A program made the translations under genes and the position numbers. Of a stretch of 9,134 bases of DNA, positions 1-6,361 are shown one piece after another; position 1 is the stretch's first letter; each line of letters opens with the position of its first letter. The notes beneath the pieces were generated by a model. The model was not told the origin of the DNA. It saw only the letters and a program-made list of their open reading frames with translations, and did not search any database. Source of the stretch: Phycisphaeraceae bacterium (GTDB taxonomy: Bacteria > Planctomycetota > Phycisphaerae > Phycisphaerales > Phycisphaeraceae); contig PUMS01000141.1 of the NCBI GenBank assembly GCA_003551485.1, positions 1 to 9,134 on the forward strand. Reading direction: 5' to 3'.

Positions 1-191
1 CCGCCGCCCCGGCCCCGGAAGGGGCCGCGGCCACGCCCACCGCCCCACCCACCGCCGGCCCCGCAAGCAGCAGCCCCGCGGGCGAACTCGAACGGCTCAC
101 CGCGCAGGTGGATGAACTGGAAGGCCGCATCGCCGAGCTTGAAGGCCTGGTCCAGTCCCTGCTGGAGCAGGCCCGGCCGCCGCAACGATGA
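1..191 (+). CDS. C-terminal end of an unidentified Ala/Pro-rich, coiled-coil protein (5' partial)
   Basis: The frame is open from the left edge, with the first full codon at base 3, and ends at TGA 189-191, leaving 62 visible residues. The first 26 are an Ala/Pro/Thr/Ser-rich, probably disordered linker. Residues 27-55 then form a short coiled coil with unbroken 3-4 spacing of hydrophobic residues (L, L, V, L, I, L, V, L) from GELERL through LVQSLLEQ. The last residues are RPPQR. The heptad pattern and Glu/Arg-rich flanks make the reading frame convincing, although no database-type domain can be named from this tail. Such a tail would suit oligomerisation or partner binding at the end of a membrane or envelope protein. 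The function is not recognised and the rest of the gene lies outside the window. Confidence 0.72.
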   Translation, partial: AAPAPEGAAATPTAPPTAGPASSSPAGELERLTAQVDELEGRIAELEGLVQSLLEQARPPQR

Positions 192-388
192 TACTGACCT
201 GAATGCGTCATCATGCGGGATGGCGCCGGCCACCGCAAGACGCTGCGCCCCGCGCCAACCGCCGGCTTGCCCGCCGGTGCCCCGCGGCAATGGTGAGCCT
301 GGCGCCGAGCGTTGCCGAAGCCGTCGCTCGCCGCATCTCGCCCTACCCACCCTGCGCAACGGCCGGTTGCGAACCGTTCGCGACATCG
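192..388. other. Intergenic region with tandem small hairpins, no gene seen
   Basis: The 297 bases between the coiled-coil gene and the Flp-like gene (192-488) hold no convincing reading frame; the frames that cross it are rich in Arg, Pro and Cys and have no family signature. Two small stem-loops sit side by side: CGCAAC (355-360) with GTTGCG (366-371), and GCGAA (369-373) with TTCGC (377-381). They share bases, so only one can form at a time. There is no T-run after them, so a terminator role for the upstream gene is weak. They lie just upstream of the promoter listed separately. Confidence 0.4.
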
Positions 389-389
389 G

Positions 390-418
390 TTGATCACATG
401 CATTGGCGCGCGTATCAT
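390..418 (+). promoter_or_regulatory. Predicted sigma70-type promoter of the Flp-like gene
   Basis: TTGATC (390-395) and TATCAT (413-418) are separated by exactly 17 bp. They match the TTGACA and TATAAT consensus at four and five of six positions. In this GC-rich background the AT-rich -10 box stands out. The predicted transcription start is near 425, giving a leader of about 64 nt before the ATG at 489. A perfect 16-bp palindrome lies immediately downstream of that start. Confidence 0.55.
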
Positions 419-429
419 GATGAAGGAAT

Positions 430-445
430 CCGCAAACGTTTGCGG
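430..445. promoter_or_regulatory. 16-bp perfect palindrome, candidate operator
   Basis: CCGCAAACGTTTGCGG is a perfect inverted repeat with no spacer, centred between 437 and 438. It sits about 5 to 20 bases after the predicted transcription start and 43 bases before the start codon of the Flp-like gene. That position is typical for a repressor site that blocks promoter clearance. A gapless palindrome is a poor RNA hairpin, since four central bases must form the loop, so a dimeric DNA-binding protein is the better reading. The binding protein is unknown. Confidence 0.5.
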
Positions 446-488
446 TCCGTCTTTCGGGGCGGCCACCCAGACAGGAGAGGGCCTTGCC

Positions 489-689
489 ATGCTGAAGCAC
501 CTGCGATGCGCACTGTCCCGACTGCACCACTGCGAGCAGGGCTCGCAGGGCTTGGAGAAACTGCTGCTGCTGGCGGCGCTGATCCTGCCGCTGCTGGGCA
601 TCCTCATCTTCTATGGCGGCGACATCCGCGACTGGCTGGTCGACCTCTGGGACCGGATGAAGACCGACAGCGAGCAACTCGCCCCGTGA
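489..689 (+). CDS. Flp/Fap-type small prepilin (type IVb pilin-like)
   Basis: This is a 66-residue protein with a short basic leader (LKHLRCALSRLHH) ending in EQG. The core SQGLEK follows, then a long hydrophobic helix (about residues 25-42) and an acidic, amphipathic end (GGDIRDWLVDLWDRMKTD). The cleavage pattern of type IV prepilins is visible: Gly18 as the -1 residue and Glu23 at +5, as in Flp pilins. Lys24 takes the place of the Tyr commonly found at +6. The length also fits Flp subunits. The leader would be removed by a prepilin peptidase (TadV/CpaA type), and the product would assemble in a Tad-like pilus or remain as a minor pilin. The start is set by AGGAG at 473-477, 11 bases before ATG. 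No tad/cpa genes are in the window, so the machinery must be elsewhere. Family assignment rests on the motif and architecture alone. Confidence 0.68.
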   Translation: MLKHLRCALSRLHHCEQGSQGLEKLLLLAALILPLLGILIFYGGDIRDWLVDLWDRMKTDSEQLAP

Positions 690-694
690 TCGCC

Positions 695-713
695 GCAGGG
701 AGGGGGCCCCTGC
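695..713 (+). terminator. GC-rich hairpin after the Flp-like gene, possible terminator
   Basis: GCAGGG (695-700) pairs with CCCTGC (708-713) across a 7-base loop, six bases after the stop codon of the Flp-like gene. No T-run follows, so it may protect the 3' end or pause transcription rather than act as a standard intrinsic terminator. Confidence 0.3.
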
Positions 714-743
714 ACCGTCGGTGACTCTCCATATGCAGGGGGC

Positions 744-800
744 GTCAAGCGCAGCGGACCCACCACCGCGTATCCTTGACCACCACCACGTGCGCTTGAC
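744..800. repeat. 10-bp inverted repeat within degenerate repeat-like intergenic DNA
   Basis: GTCAAGCGCA (744-753) is repeated exactly in inverted form as TGCGCTTGAC (791-800), with 37 bp between. The spacer has two similar units, CCACCACCGCG and CCACCACCACG, plus CTTGACC-like words. It resembles the widely scattered bacterial intergenic sequence in which GGGTCAAGCGCAGCG and ACCCACC alternate; that resemblance is from memory and has not been searched. It lies between the convergent Flp-like and nadE genes, and no protein is supported on either strand in 690-937. Confidence 0.45.
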
Positions 801-835
801 CGAAGGCCGCCGGCGCCCTTGAAACAGGCAAGGGG

Positions 836-858
836 CACTGGTGGATGAGTTGCCAGTG
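836..858. repeat. Small stem-loop, CACTGG/CCAGTG, in the same intergenic gap
   Basis: CACTGG (836-841) pairs with CCAGTG (853-858) around an 11-base loop, flanked by GGGG and GGGACGCCCC. Similar short CACTGG...CCAGTG hairpins are common in intergenic repeat elements of planctomycetes and related bacteria (general recollection, not searched). It may be a remnant of a dispersed element together with the inverted repeat just to its left. Confidence 0.35.
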
Positions 859-937
859 GGACGCCCCATATCTCATACGCACCGGGGTACAAGCCACCAG
901 CGGCCCCCGGCGCGGCGGTCAGCCGGGTCGGCCTGCT

Positions 938-2836
938 TCATGAATCCGGCTTTGCGGGGGAGGTGCGGGCGGGATCGGTGTCGGGGTCGAGAGCGGGAGC
1001 GGGGGCGGTGGCGAGGCGGGGCAGGGGGCCGCCGGCGGGGTCGTGGCGCTGGGCGATGGGCATGCGGCGGCCGAAGCCGAAGGCGCGGCCGGAAATGCGG
1101 ATGCCCGGCGGGGCCTGCTTCCGCTTGTATTCGCTGACGTCGATCAGCCTCAACACGCGGCGGACGACCGCCGCTTCGATGCCCGTCTGCTCGATGATCG
1201 TCGCCGCCGACTGCTCCTGTTCTACATAGCGCTCGATGATCTGATCCAGCAGGTCATACGGCGGCAGCGAATCCTGGTCGGTCTGATCGGGCCGAAGTTC
1301 TGCGCTGGGCGGCTTGTCGATCGAGTGCTGCGGGATCACCGGCCCACCGTAGGTCTGGCGAAGCGGGGAGTCGGGGTCTTCATTGATCCACCGCGCCAGC
1401 CGCCACACCATGGTCTTGGGCACGTCCGAGAGGAGCGCCAACCCCCCCGCCATGTCGCCGTAGAGCGTGCAGTAGCCCACCGCCAGTTCGCTCTTGTTGC
1501 CGGTGGTCACCAGCAGCGAGCCATCCTTGTTGCTGATGGCCATGAGGATCGTGCCGCGGATGCGGGCCTGGAGGTTCTCCTCGGTCACGTCCGCTTCGCG
1601 CCCGGCAAAGAGCGGCTGGAGCATCTTCTCCAGCGCTGCGTGGGCCGGCTCGATGGGCACCTCGTCGAAGCGGATGCCCAGGTTGCGCGCCAGGGCGCGG
1701 GCATCCTCGACCGAGCCGGGCGAGGAGTAGCGCGAGGGCATGGTCACACCCTGGACGTTGTCGTTGCCCAGCGCGGCCACGCACAGCGCTGCGGCGAGGG
1801 CCGAATCGATGCCGCCGCTGAGCCCCACCACCGCCGCATTGAACCCGCACTTGACGCAGTAATCGCCAAGGCCGAGCACCAGGGCCTCGTAAACCGCCGC
1901 CAGCCCCTGCGGCACCCGCTCGATGCGGCCGACCGGCGCTGCGGGCGCTGCAACGGTCCCACCGCCATGGCCTGCGGCCGCGGCCGCAGGGGCGTTGCCC
2001 CCCCACTGCGGCTCCAGGGGCAGGTCCACCACCAGCAGGTCCTCAGCAAAGGCACGCGCCTGCGCCACCAACCGGCCCTGGGCATCCATCACGCAACTGC
2101 ATCCATCAAACACCAGTTCATCGTTACCGCCGACCTGGTTGCAGTAGGCCAGCGGCAGCCCGTACCGCCTCGCTGCCGAGGCGAAGAGTTTCAGCCGAAA
2201 GTCGTGCTTGCCGTGGGAAAAAGGTGAGGCCGAACAGTTGACAAACAACTGCGCTCCCAGCGAAGCCAGCCGGCTGATGGGGTCATCGTGGTAGAGACGC
2301 TTGGCGAAGATGTCGCGGTCGTTCCACAGGTCTTCGCAGATGCTCACACCGACCTTCACCCCCCGAAAGCGGGCCAGGTCCGTGACGTCGGCGGGGGTGA
2401 GGGTGTGTGGGTCCTGGGCCAGGGCCGGGTCGCCGGGCAGCGGCGCCGGCTCAAAATAGCGGGTCTCATCGAACACGTCGTAAGTCGGCAGCAGGCTCTT
2501 GACGTAGCGGTGAACGATGCGGCCGTCGATGCAGAACGCCGCGGCGTTGAAAAGACTGCGGCCGCAGCGGCCGTTGTCCGATGGACAGGGATAGCCGATG
2601 ATCGCACCGATCCCCACACAAAGCCCGGCCAGCCGCTCGACCGCCTCGGCGCACTGGCCGACCACCGCCTCCTTCAGCAGCAGGTCCTTGGGCGGGTACC
2701 CGATCACCGCCAGTTCCGGAAGGATCACCAGGTCCGCCCCTTCCCGGCGCGCAGCGTCGATCCGCCCGGCGATCAGCCGGGCATTGGACACCACGTCCCC
2801 CACTGTGGGGTTGATCTGGGCAAGCGCAATCCTCAT
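938..2836 (-). CDS. nadE: Glutamine-dependent NAD+ synthetase
   Basis: This 632-residue enzyme amidates nicotinic acid adenine dinucleotide to NAD+ with ATP, using ammonia released from glutamine, in the last step of NAD synthesis in the cytoplasm. Residues 1 to about 275 are a nitrilase-type glutaminase with the full triad: Glu41 (LPEL), Lys113 (YVKSLLPTYDVFDE) and Cys167 (SICEDLW). Residues about 310-595 are the synthetase domain. It carries the ATP P-loop SGGIDSA (340-346), MPSRYSSPGS, GTILMAISN, TTGNKSELAVGY and the C-terminal RMPIAQ. The start was chosen at MRIALAQINP, where the family begins; a second ATG lies one codon upstream at 2839, and the longer frame to 2977 has no family similarity. 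The protein is longer than the usual 540-580 residues. The surplus is an Ala/Gly-rich linker (281-302) between the domains and a Pro/Asp/Ala-rich tail of about 35 residues after the synthetase core. It is divergent from the TPR gene. Confidence 0.96.
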   Translation of the reverse strand: MRIALAQINPTVGDVVSNARLIAGRIDAARREGADLVILPELAVIGYPPKDLLLKEAVVGQCAEAVERLAGLCVGIGAIIGYPCPSDNGRCGRSLFNAAAFCIDGRIVHRYVKSLLPTYDVFDETRYFEPAPLPGDPALAQDPHTLTPADVTDLARFRGVKVGVSICEDLWNDRDIFAKRLYHDDPISRLASLGAQLFVNCSASPFSHGKHDFRLKLFASAARRYGLPLAYCNQVGGNDELVFDGCSCVMDAQGRLVAQARAFAEDLLVVDLPLEPQWGGNAPAAAAAGHGGGTVAAPAAPVGRIERVPQGLAAVYEALVLGLGDYCVKCGFNAAVVGLSGGIDSALAAALCVAALGNDNVQGVTMPSRYSSPGSVEDARALARNLGIRFDEVPIEPAHAALEKMLQPLFAGREADVTEENLQARIRGTILMAISNKDGSLLVTTGNKSELAVGYCTLYGDMAGGLALLSDVPKTMVWRLARWINEDPDSPLRQTYGGPVIPQHSIDKPPSAELRPDQTDQDSLPPYDLLDQIIERYVEQEQSAATIIEQTGIEAAVVRRVLRLIDVSEYKRKQAPPGIRISGRAFGFGRRMPIAQRHDPAGGPLPRLATAPAPALDPDTDPARTSPAKPDS

Positions 2837-2925
2837 CATGTAGCATCCAGATGCAGCGGTGGCTCCCATTGTCGGGGACGTGCGAGGCACCACCGGGCCG
2901 ACCGCAGCGCCCCATCCGAATCCAT

Positions 2926-2929
2926 GGAG
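2926..2929 (+). promoter_or_regulatory. Ribosome binding site that fixes a GTG start
   Basis: GGAG (2926-2929) lies eight bases before GTG 2938. It places the start of the TPR lipoprotein just ahead of a basic, signal-peptide-like N-terminus. The in-frame ATG further upstream would add 29 residues unlike any signal sequence. Confidence 0.65.
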
Positions 2930-2937
2930 CATCTTGC

Positions 2938-4020
2938 GTGAACGATCATACTCGATCCCGGTCGCATTCCGCCGCACCCTCGTGGCTGCTGCCGGCGCTG
3001 GCCCTGCTCACCGCCGCCGGCTGCTCGGGCGACTGGACCTGGGACTGGGCCTACGTGCCCGGTCGGGCGGCCTCCCCCCCCGGCGGCGCCCCGCGCGGCG
3101 GCCATCAACTGGTCGAAGACGGCCAGCGCTACCGCGACCGCGGCCTCAACGATGCCGCCCTGGCCTCCTTCGCCCTGGCCGTGGCTGAGGACCCCCGCCA
3201 GGTGCCTGCCCACATCGGCATGGGCGACATCTACCGCGAGCGCGGCCAATACGACCGGGCACGCCACTCCTACGAGCAGGCCACGGCCCTCGAACCGGCA
3301 AACTACCACGCCCAGTACCACCTGGCGCTGGTCTACCACCACCTCGGGCAGGTCTCGCGGGCCGTTCGCGGGTACCTCATCGCCCTGACCCTCGAGCCCG
3401 ACAGCTACGGGGCCAACCGCCATCTGGCCGCGGCCTACCTTCAGCTCGGCCGCACCGCCGAGGCGTTGCCCTACGCCCGCCGCGCCACCGAACTGGATGA
3501 TGAAAGCCATGCCGCCTGGGCCCAGTATGCCGAGGCCCTGCGCGTGCTGGGCCGTTATGAGGAGGCCGATGCGGCCTACCGCCGCGCCGCCGAACTGGGC
3601 ACGCCCGACCCGGCCATCGTGCTCGGTCACGTCCGGGCCATGATCGAGCTCGAACAGTTCGATGAGGCCCAGCGGATGCTTCAGCGCCTGCTCGATGACA
3701 AGTCCACCCTGGACGCCCGCGAGCGGATGGCGTTTCTCAAGTTTCGCTCGGGCCGTTATCAACGCGCTCTGCACCACTACGGCCAGGTCGTGGACGAGGC
3801 CGAGGCCCTGCCCGAGCCCCAGCGCCTCGCCGAGCCGGCCTACATCCGCGCCATCAACGGCCGGGGCGTGAGCCTGATGGCCATGTACATCCAGGACGGC
3901 CGCCAGGACGATCGCCTGCGCCAACAGGCCCTGGAAGCCTGGCGAATGAGCCTGCGTCTCAACCCCGATCAGCCCCGGATCAAGGACCTGATCGCCCGCT
4001 ACCAGCGCCGCGGGGGATGA
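2938..4020 (+). CDS. Tetratricopeptide-repeat (TPR) lipoprotein
   Basis: The product has 360 residues. The N-terminus is a basic stretch (NDHTRSRSH), then a hydrophobic core (WLLPALALLTAAG) ending at Cys29, a plausible lipoprotein site, so the mature protein is probably membrane-anchored outside the cytoplasm. After a Gly/Pro-rich linker come six tandem TPR units in strict 34-residue phase: 55-88, 89-122, 123-156, 157-190, 191-224 and 225-258. They show the typical pattern of G-Y-A with final P (for example GDIYRERGQYDRARHSYEQATALEP). Less regular TPR-like helices continue to about 345, including an insertion around 285-305. TPR solenoids bind other proteins or peptides, and the partner is not evident here. 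Start is GTG with a GGAG site eight bases upstream. The stop overlaps an ATG in the next frame (ATGA, 4017-4020), but the downstream gene more likely starts at 4185. Confidence 0.88.
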   Translation: MNDHTRSRSHSAAPSWLLPALALLTAAGCSGDWTWDWAYVPGRAASPPGGAPRGGHQLVEDGQRYRDRGLNDAALASFALAVAEDPRQVPAHIGMGDIYRERGQYDRARHSYEQATALEPANYHAQYHLALVYHHLGQVSRAVRGYLIALTLEPDSYGANRHLAAAYLQLGRTAEALPYARRATELDDESHAAWAQYAEALRVLGRYEEADAAYRRAAELGTPDPAIVLGHVRAMIELEQFDEAQRMLQRLLDDKSTLDARERMAFLKFRSGRYQRALHHYGQVVDEAEALPEPQRLAEPAYIRAINGRGVSLMAMYIQDGRQDDRLRQQALEAWRMSLRLNPDQPRIKDLIARYQRRGG

Positions 4021-4102
4021 GCGCGAGCGGAGCCGGAGATTCGGGGCAGTGCCTCATCAGCCTGCGCCGCACCGACGACGGTGAAAACCGCGGGCGGCTC
4101 TT

Positions 4103-4136
4103 CTCCCCTTTCCCCCTTCAGGGGCGGGAAAGCGAG
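4103..4136. repeat. Hairpin resembling half of the 8052-8151 repeat
   Basis: CTTTCCCCC (4108-4116) pairs with GGGG (4121-4124) and GAAAG (4128-4132) around a TTCA loop with a 3-base bulge. Outer CTC (4103-4105) can pair with GAG (4134-4136). The CTCCCC...GGGAAAGCG wording is like the left arm at 8052-8074. It lies between the TPR stop and the methyltransferase start, and is evidence that this stretch is intergenic rather than coding. Confidence 0.4.
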
Positions 4137-4184
4137 TCAGATATTCAGGGCACACAAGGCGGTGCGGCCCACCCGCACTCACCC

Positions 4185-5396
4185 ATGTCCGATCCAATCA
4201 CCCCCTGGCGGATGCTGCTCCATCCCACCACGCAGGCCCTGCGCCAGGCCATCGCTGCCGGCGAGGCCGACACGGTGGCGGGGTTGATGCGCCTCAAACG
4301 CCTCCACGGCGATGAACTGGTACACGTGGCCATCGAATTGATCGCGGCACGACGGGCCGCCGCGGGGCGGATACCTGACCTTGCCCCCGCCCTCGTGGCC
4401 GATCGTGAAGGCGTGCAGCAGGCCTCCTCGCAACCGGCCGCCCGATACAAGGCCCGGCGGATGGCTCAAGCCCAAGCGGCCGGCGCCGGGCGGGCGGCAA
4501 TCGACCTGTGCTGCGGCATCGGCGCCGATGCCCGCGCCATGGCCGAGGCCGGCCTGCGGCCGCTGCTGATCGACCGCAACCCGCTTCGGGCGTGGATGGC
4601 GCAGCAGAACACCTCGCGACCGGCGGCGTGCGCGGATGCGGTCTCTGTGGATCCGGCCGGCCGGCTGGTCCACATCGACCCCTCCCGCCGCGCAGGACAC
4701 CGCCGCCTCTGGCGGCTGGAGTATTACCGGCCCGGCCCCGCCCTGCTCGCTTCGCTGTTCGCCCGCGCAGCGCTGTGCGTGGCGCGGCTCGGGCCGGGCG
4801 TGGATGTGGCCGCGGCCCTCGAGCTGGCACCCGGCGGCGAACTGGAGATCATCAGCGAGAGCGGCCGGCTGACCCAGGCCGTGCTCTGGAGCGCACCGCT
4901 GGCCCGGTCGTCGGCCGCAGCCACGCTCCTGCAAAGCGCCGCCCCTCACCAGCAGGGGAACGGGCCCGTCCAGCCCGCGCCACTGACGATCCTGGGCACG
5001 CCCGGCGAGCCGCCGCCGCTCTCAGACATGCAGCCGTTCGTGGCGCGGGCCGACCCCGCCGTCGAGCGCGCCGGCCTGCTGGCCCAACTCTGCCGCGAGT
5101 TGGACCTGACCATGCCCCACCCCGATACCGGTCTGCTGACCGCCCCGCGGCCGGTCGCCAGCCCGTGGCTGACCTGGTTCGAGCTGCTCGAGACCATGCC
5201 CTGGCGCCCCAGACGCATCAGGGCCTGGCTCAGCGCCCACGATGGCGGCCCGGTCGAGATCCTGACGCGCGGCGGGGTGGTCGATCCCGATGCACTGCAG
5301 CGATCACTGCGCGGCCGGGGCGGCACCACCTACACCGTCTTCATCCTGCGCTTCGACCGCCAGGTGCGCGCCCTCATCACCCGCCGCACGGTTTGA
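4185..5396 (+). CDS. Class I SAM-dependent methyltransferase with THUMP-like C-terminal region
   Basis: The product has 403 residues. Residues 1-100 are a helical N-terminal part with a basic AARYKARRM stretch. A Rossmann methyltransferase core follows: motif I DLCCGIGADA (107-116) binds SAM, Asp130 ends strand 2 (LLIDRNPL), and HIDPSRR (163-169) is at the motif IV position. The end, about 338-392 (PWRPRRIRAWLS...EILTRGGVVDPDALQRSLRGRGG), resembles the THUMP-like domain found after such methyltransferases, which suggests RNA as substrate; this is family inference. The target and modified base are not known. The frame is open from ATG 4017, overlapping the TPR stop. Those extra 56 codons cross a palindromic repeat-like stretch and read as low-complexity sequence, so ATG 4185 (MSDPITPWRM) is preferred. 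It has no clear Shine-Dalgarno site, and ATG 4212 is another option. Confidence 0.8.
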   Translation: MSDPITPWRMLLHPTTQALRQAIAAGEADTVAGLMRLKRLHGDELVHVAIELIAARRAAAGRIPDLAPALVADREGVQQASSQPAARYKARRMAQAQAAGAGRAAIDLCCGIGADARAMAEAGLRPLLIDRNPLRAWMAQQNTSRPAACADAVSVDPAGRLVHIDPSRRAGHRRLWRLEYYRPGPALLASLFARAALCVARLGPGVDVAAALELAPGGELEIISESGRLTQAVLWSAPLARSSAAATLLQSAAPHQQGNGPVQPAPLTILGTPGEPPPLSDMQPFVARADPAVERAGLLAQLCRELDLTMPHPDTGLLTAPRPVASPWLTWFELLETMPWRPRRIRAWLSAHDGGPVEILTRGGVVDPDALQRSLRGRGGTTYTVFILRFDRQVRALITRRTV

Positions 5397-5417
5397 CGCG
5401 GTCGCGCCGGATCGACG

Positions 5418-5448
5418 TTCACGCCCGACCCCGCAATGATTCGATAAT
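5418..5448 (+). promoter_or_regulatory. Weak candidate promoter before the nucleotidyltransferase gene
   Basis: GATAAT (5443-5448) is a good -10 match (five of six). The only -35-like word is TTCACG (5418-5423) at a long 19-bp spacing. It lies in the 98-base gap between the methyltransferase stop and the next start, and would give a leader of about 40 bases. Confidence 0.3.
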
Positions 5449-5494
5449 CCCTGCGGGCTCGATCCACCGCAGCACCGTGCACGGACACCCGGCC

Positions 5495-6253
5495 ATGAAG
5501 GGCATCATCCTCGCAGGCGGCAGCGGCTCGCGGCTGATGCCGCTGACGCGCCACACCAACAAGCACCTGCTGCCTGTCGCCGGCCGGCCGATGATCCATT
5601 ACCCATTGCGCTGCCTCACCGCCGCGGGGATCGACGACATCGTGATCGTGACCTCGGCCCGGCACGTGAAGGCCTTCCGCCGCGAGTTGGGCGATGGCCA
5701 CGGCCACGGCGCAGCACGGCTGGAGATCATCTGCGAGCAGGGCCCTTACGGCATTGCCGCGGCCCTGGCCCTGGCCGAGCCGTTCTGTGGCCGGCAGCGC
5801 ATGTGCGTGATTCTTGGCGACAACATCGTCGGCGGCAGCCTGGCCGCCCACCTGGCGGCCTACGACCGCCAGCCGCGCGGAGCACGCATCCTGCTCAAGC
5901 AGGTGGATGATCCTGCCGCGTATGGCGTGGCCCGCTTTGAAAACGGCCAACTGATCGACATCGAAGAAAAACCCGCCCGGCCGGCCGGTGCCATGGCGGT
6001 GATCGGCATCTACTTCTACCCGCCCGATGTATTCGAGGTCTGCCGCGGCCTGACCCCCTCGGCGCGCGGCGAGTTGGAGATCACCGACGTCAACCGCCAC
6101 TACCTGAAGCGCGGCCTGCTTCAGTGGGAGGTGTTCGATGGCTGGTGGTCCGACGCGGGCACCTTCGACAACCTCCGCCGCGTCGAGCGACTGCTCGCCG
6201 GCCCCGGCACCGGAGACGGCGCCTCACCCCGCCCCGCCCCGCCGCAGACCTGA
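5495..6253 (+). CDS. RmlA-like sugar-1-phosphate nucleotidyltransferase (glucose-1-phosphate thymidylyltransferase type)
   Basis: This 252-residue enzyme would join a sugar-1-phosphate with an NTP, most likely glucose-1-phosphate with dTTP to give dTDP-glucose, for surface polysaccharide synthesis. The family signature is intact. It shows the G-loop GGSGSRLMPLT (8-18), Lys23 with HLLPV (24-28), QGPYGIAAAL (82-91), the metal-binding LGD with Asp109, YGVARF (143-148), EEKP (157-160), ELEITDVN and the end motif WWSDAGTFDNL. Full-length RmlA proteins are about 290 residues; this one lacks most of the C-terminal helical part used in regulation and tetramer contacts, so it belongs to the short form. 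ATG 5495 is the family start; an in-frame GTG at 5477 adds six residues. The Shine-Dalgarno match is weak. No rmlB/C/D lies in the window, so nucleotide and sugar specificity are inferred. Confidence 0.88.
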   Translation: MKGIILAGGSGSRLMPLTRHTNKHLLPVAGRPMIHYPLRCLTAAGIDDIVIVTSARHVKAFRRELGDGHGHGAARLEIICEQGPYGIAAALALAEPFCGRQRMCVILGDNIVGGSLAAHLAAYDRQPRGARILLKQVDDPAAYGVARFENGQLIDIEEKPARPAGAMAVIGIYFYPPDVFEVCRGLTPSARGELEITDVNRHYLKRGLLQWEVFDGWWSDAGTFDNLRRVERLLAGPGTGDGASPRPAPPQT

Positions 6254-6265
6254 CCGCCCGGCGCA

Positions 6266-6287
6266 GCGGGCCGACCATAGGGCCCGC
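6266..6287. terminator. Intergenic hairpin after the nucleotidyltransferase gene
   Basis: GCGGGCC (6266-6272) pairs perfectly with GGCCCGC (6281-6287) across an 8-base loop, 13 bases after the stop codon. It is very stable but has no T-run, so it may be a transcript end stabiliser or a Rho-type end rather than a standard intrinsic terminator. Confidence 0.4.
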
Positions 6288-6323
6288 CGCAGCAACCCGT
6301 GCACCTGCCCCCGGTGCTGCGGG

Positions 6324-6329
6324 TACAAT
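6324..6329 (+). promoter_or_regulatory. Candidate -10 box before the SMP-30-like gene
   Basis: TACAAT (6324-6329) matches TATAAT at five of six positions in a GC-rich gap. No recognisable -35 box is found 16-18 bp upstream (GCACCT). A start near 6336 would give a leader of about 26 bases that includes the ribosome site GGGAG (6350-6354). Confidence 0.35.
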
Positions 6330-6361
6330 GGCCGGCGCCATCAAATCACGGGAGCACCGCC

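Noticed and set aside
192..388. Possible tRNA or small RNA gene because of the stem-loops.
   Set aside because: No cloverleaf, no GTTCRANNC T-loop with a matching acceptor stem, and no T-run after the hairpins.
203..724. Overlapping plus-strand frames across the promoter and the Flp-like gene.
   Set aside because: They are Arg/Pro/Cys-rich, lack ribosome sites, and cross the promoter, the palindrome and the better-supported prepilin frame.
736..870. Possible mobile element with transposase, or CRISPR repeats.
   Set aside because: The repeats are short, inverted and degenerate; there is no transposase frame, no regular direct repeats and no target-site duplication that I can see.
611..892. 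Minus-strand frame of 93 codons in the gap between the Flp-like gene and nadE.
   Set aside because: It runs through inverted repeats and into the Flp-like gene; there is no ribosome site or protein family signal.
1043..2227. Plus-strand open frame (394 codons) opposite nadE.
   Set aside because: It is antisense to the catalytic motifs of nadE and rich in Arg, His and Gln with no domain pattern.
2836..3924. Long minus-strand open frame (362 codons) opposite the TPR gene.
   Set aside because: It is a shadow caused by high GC and regular codon use; it is Gly/Val/Ala-rich with no family motif, while the plus strand has clear TPR units.
4508..6253. A 581-residue open frame that seems to fuse an upstream region to the nucleotidyltransferase.
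   Set aside because: Its first 329 codons are an Arg/Pro-rich out-of-frame reading of the methyltransferase gene; the real protein starts at MKGIILAGG (5495).
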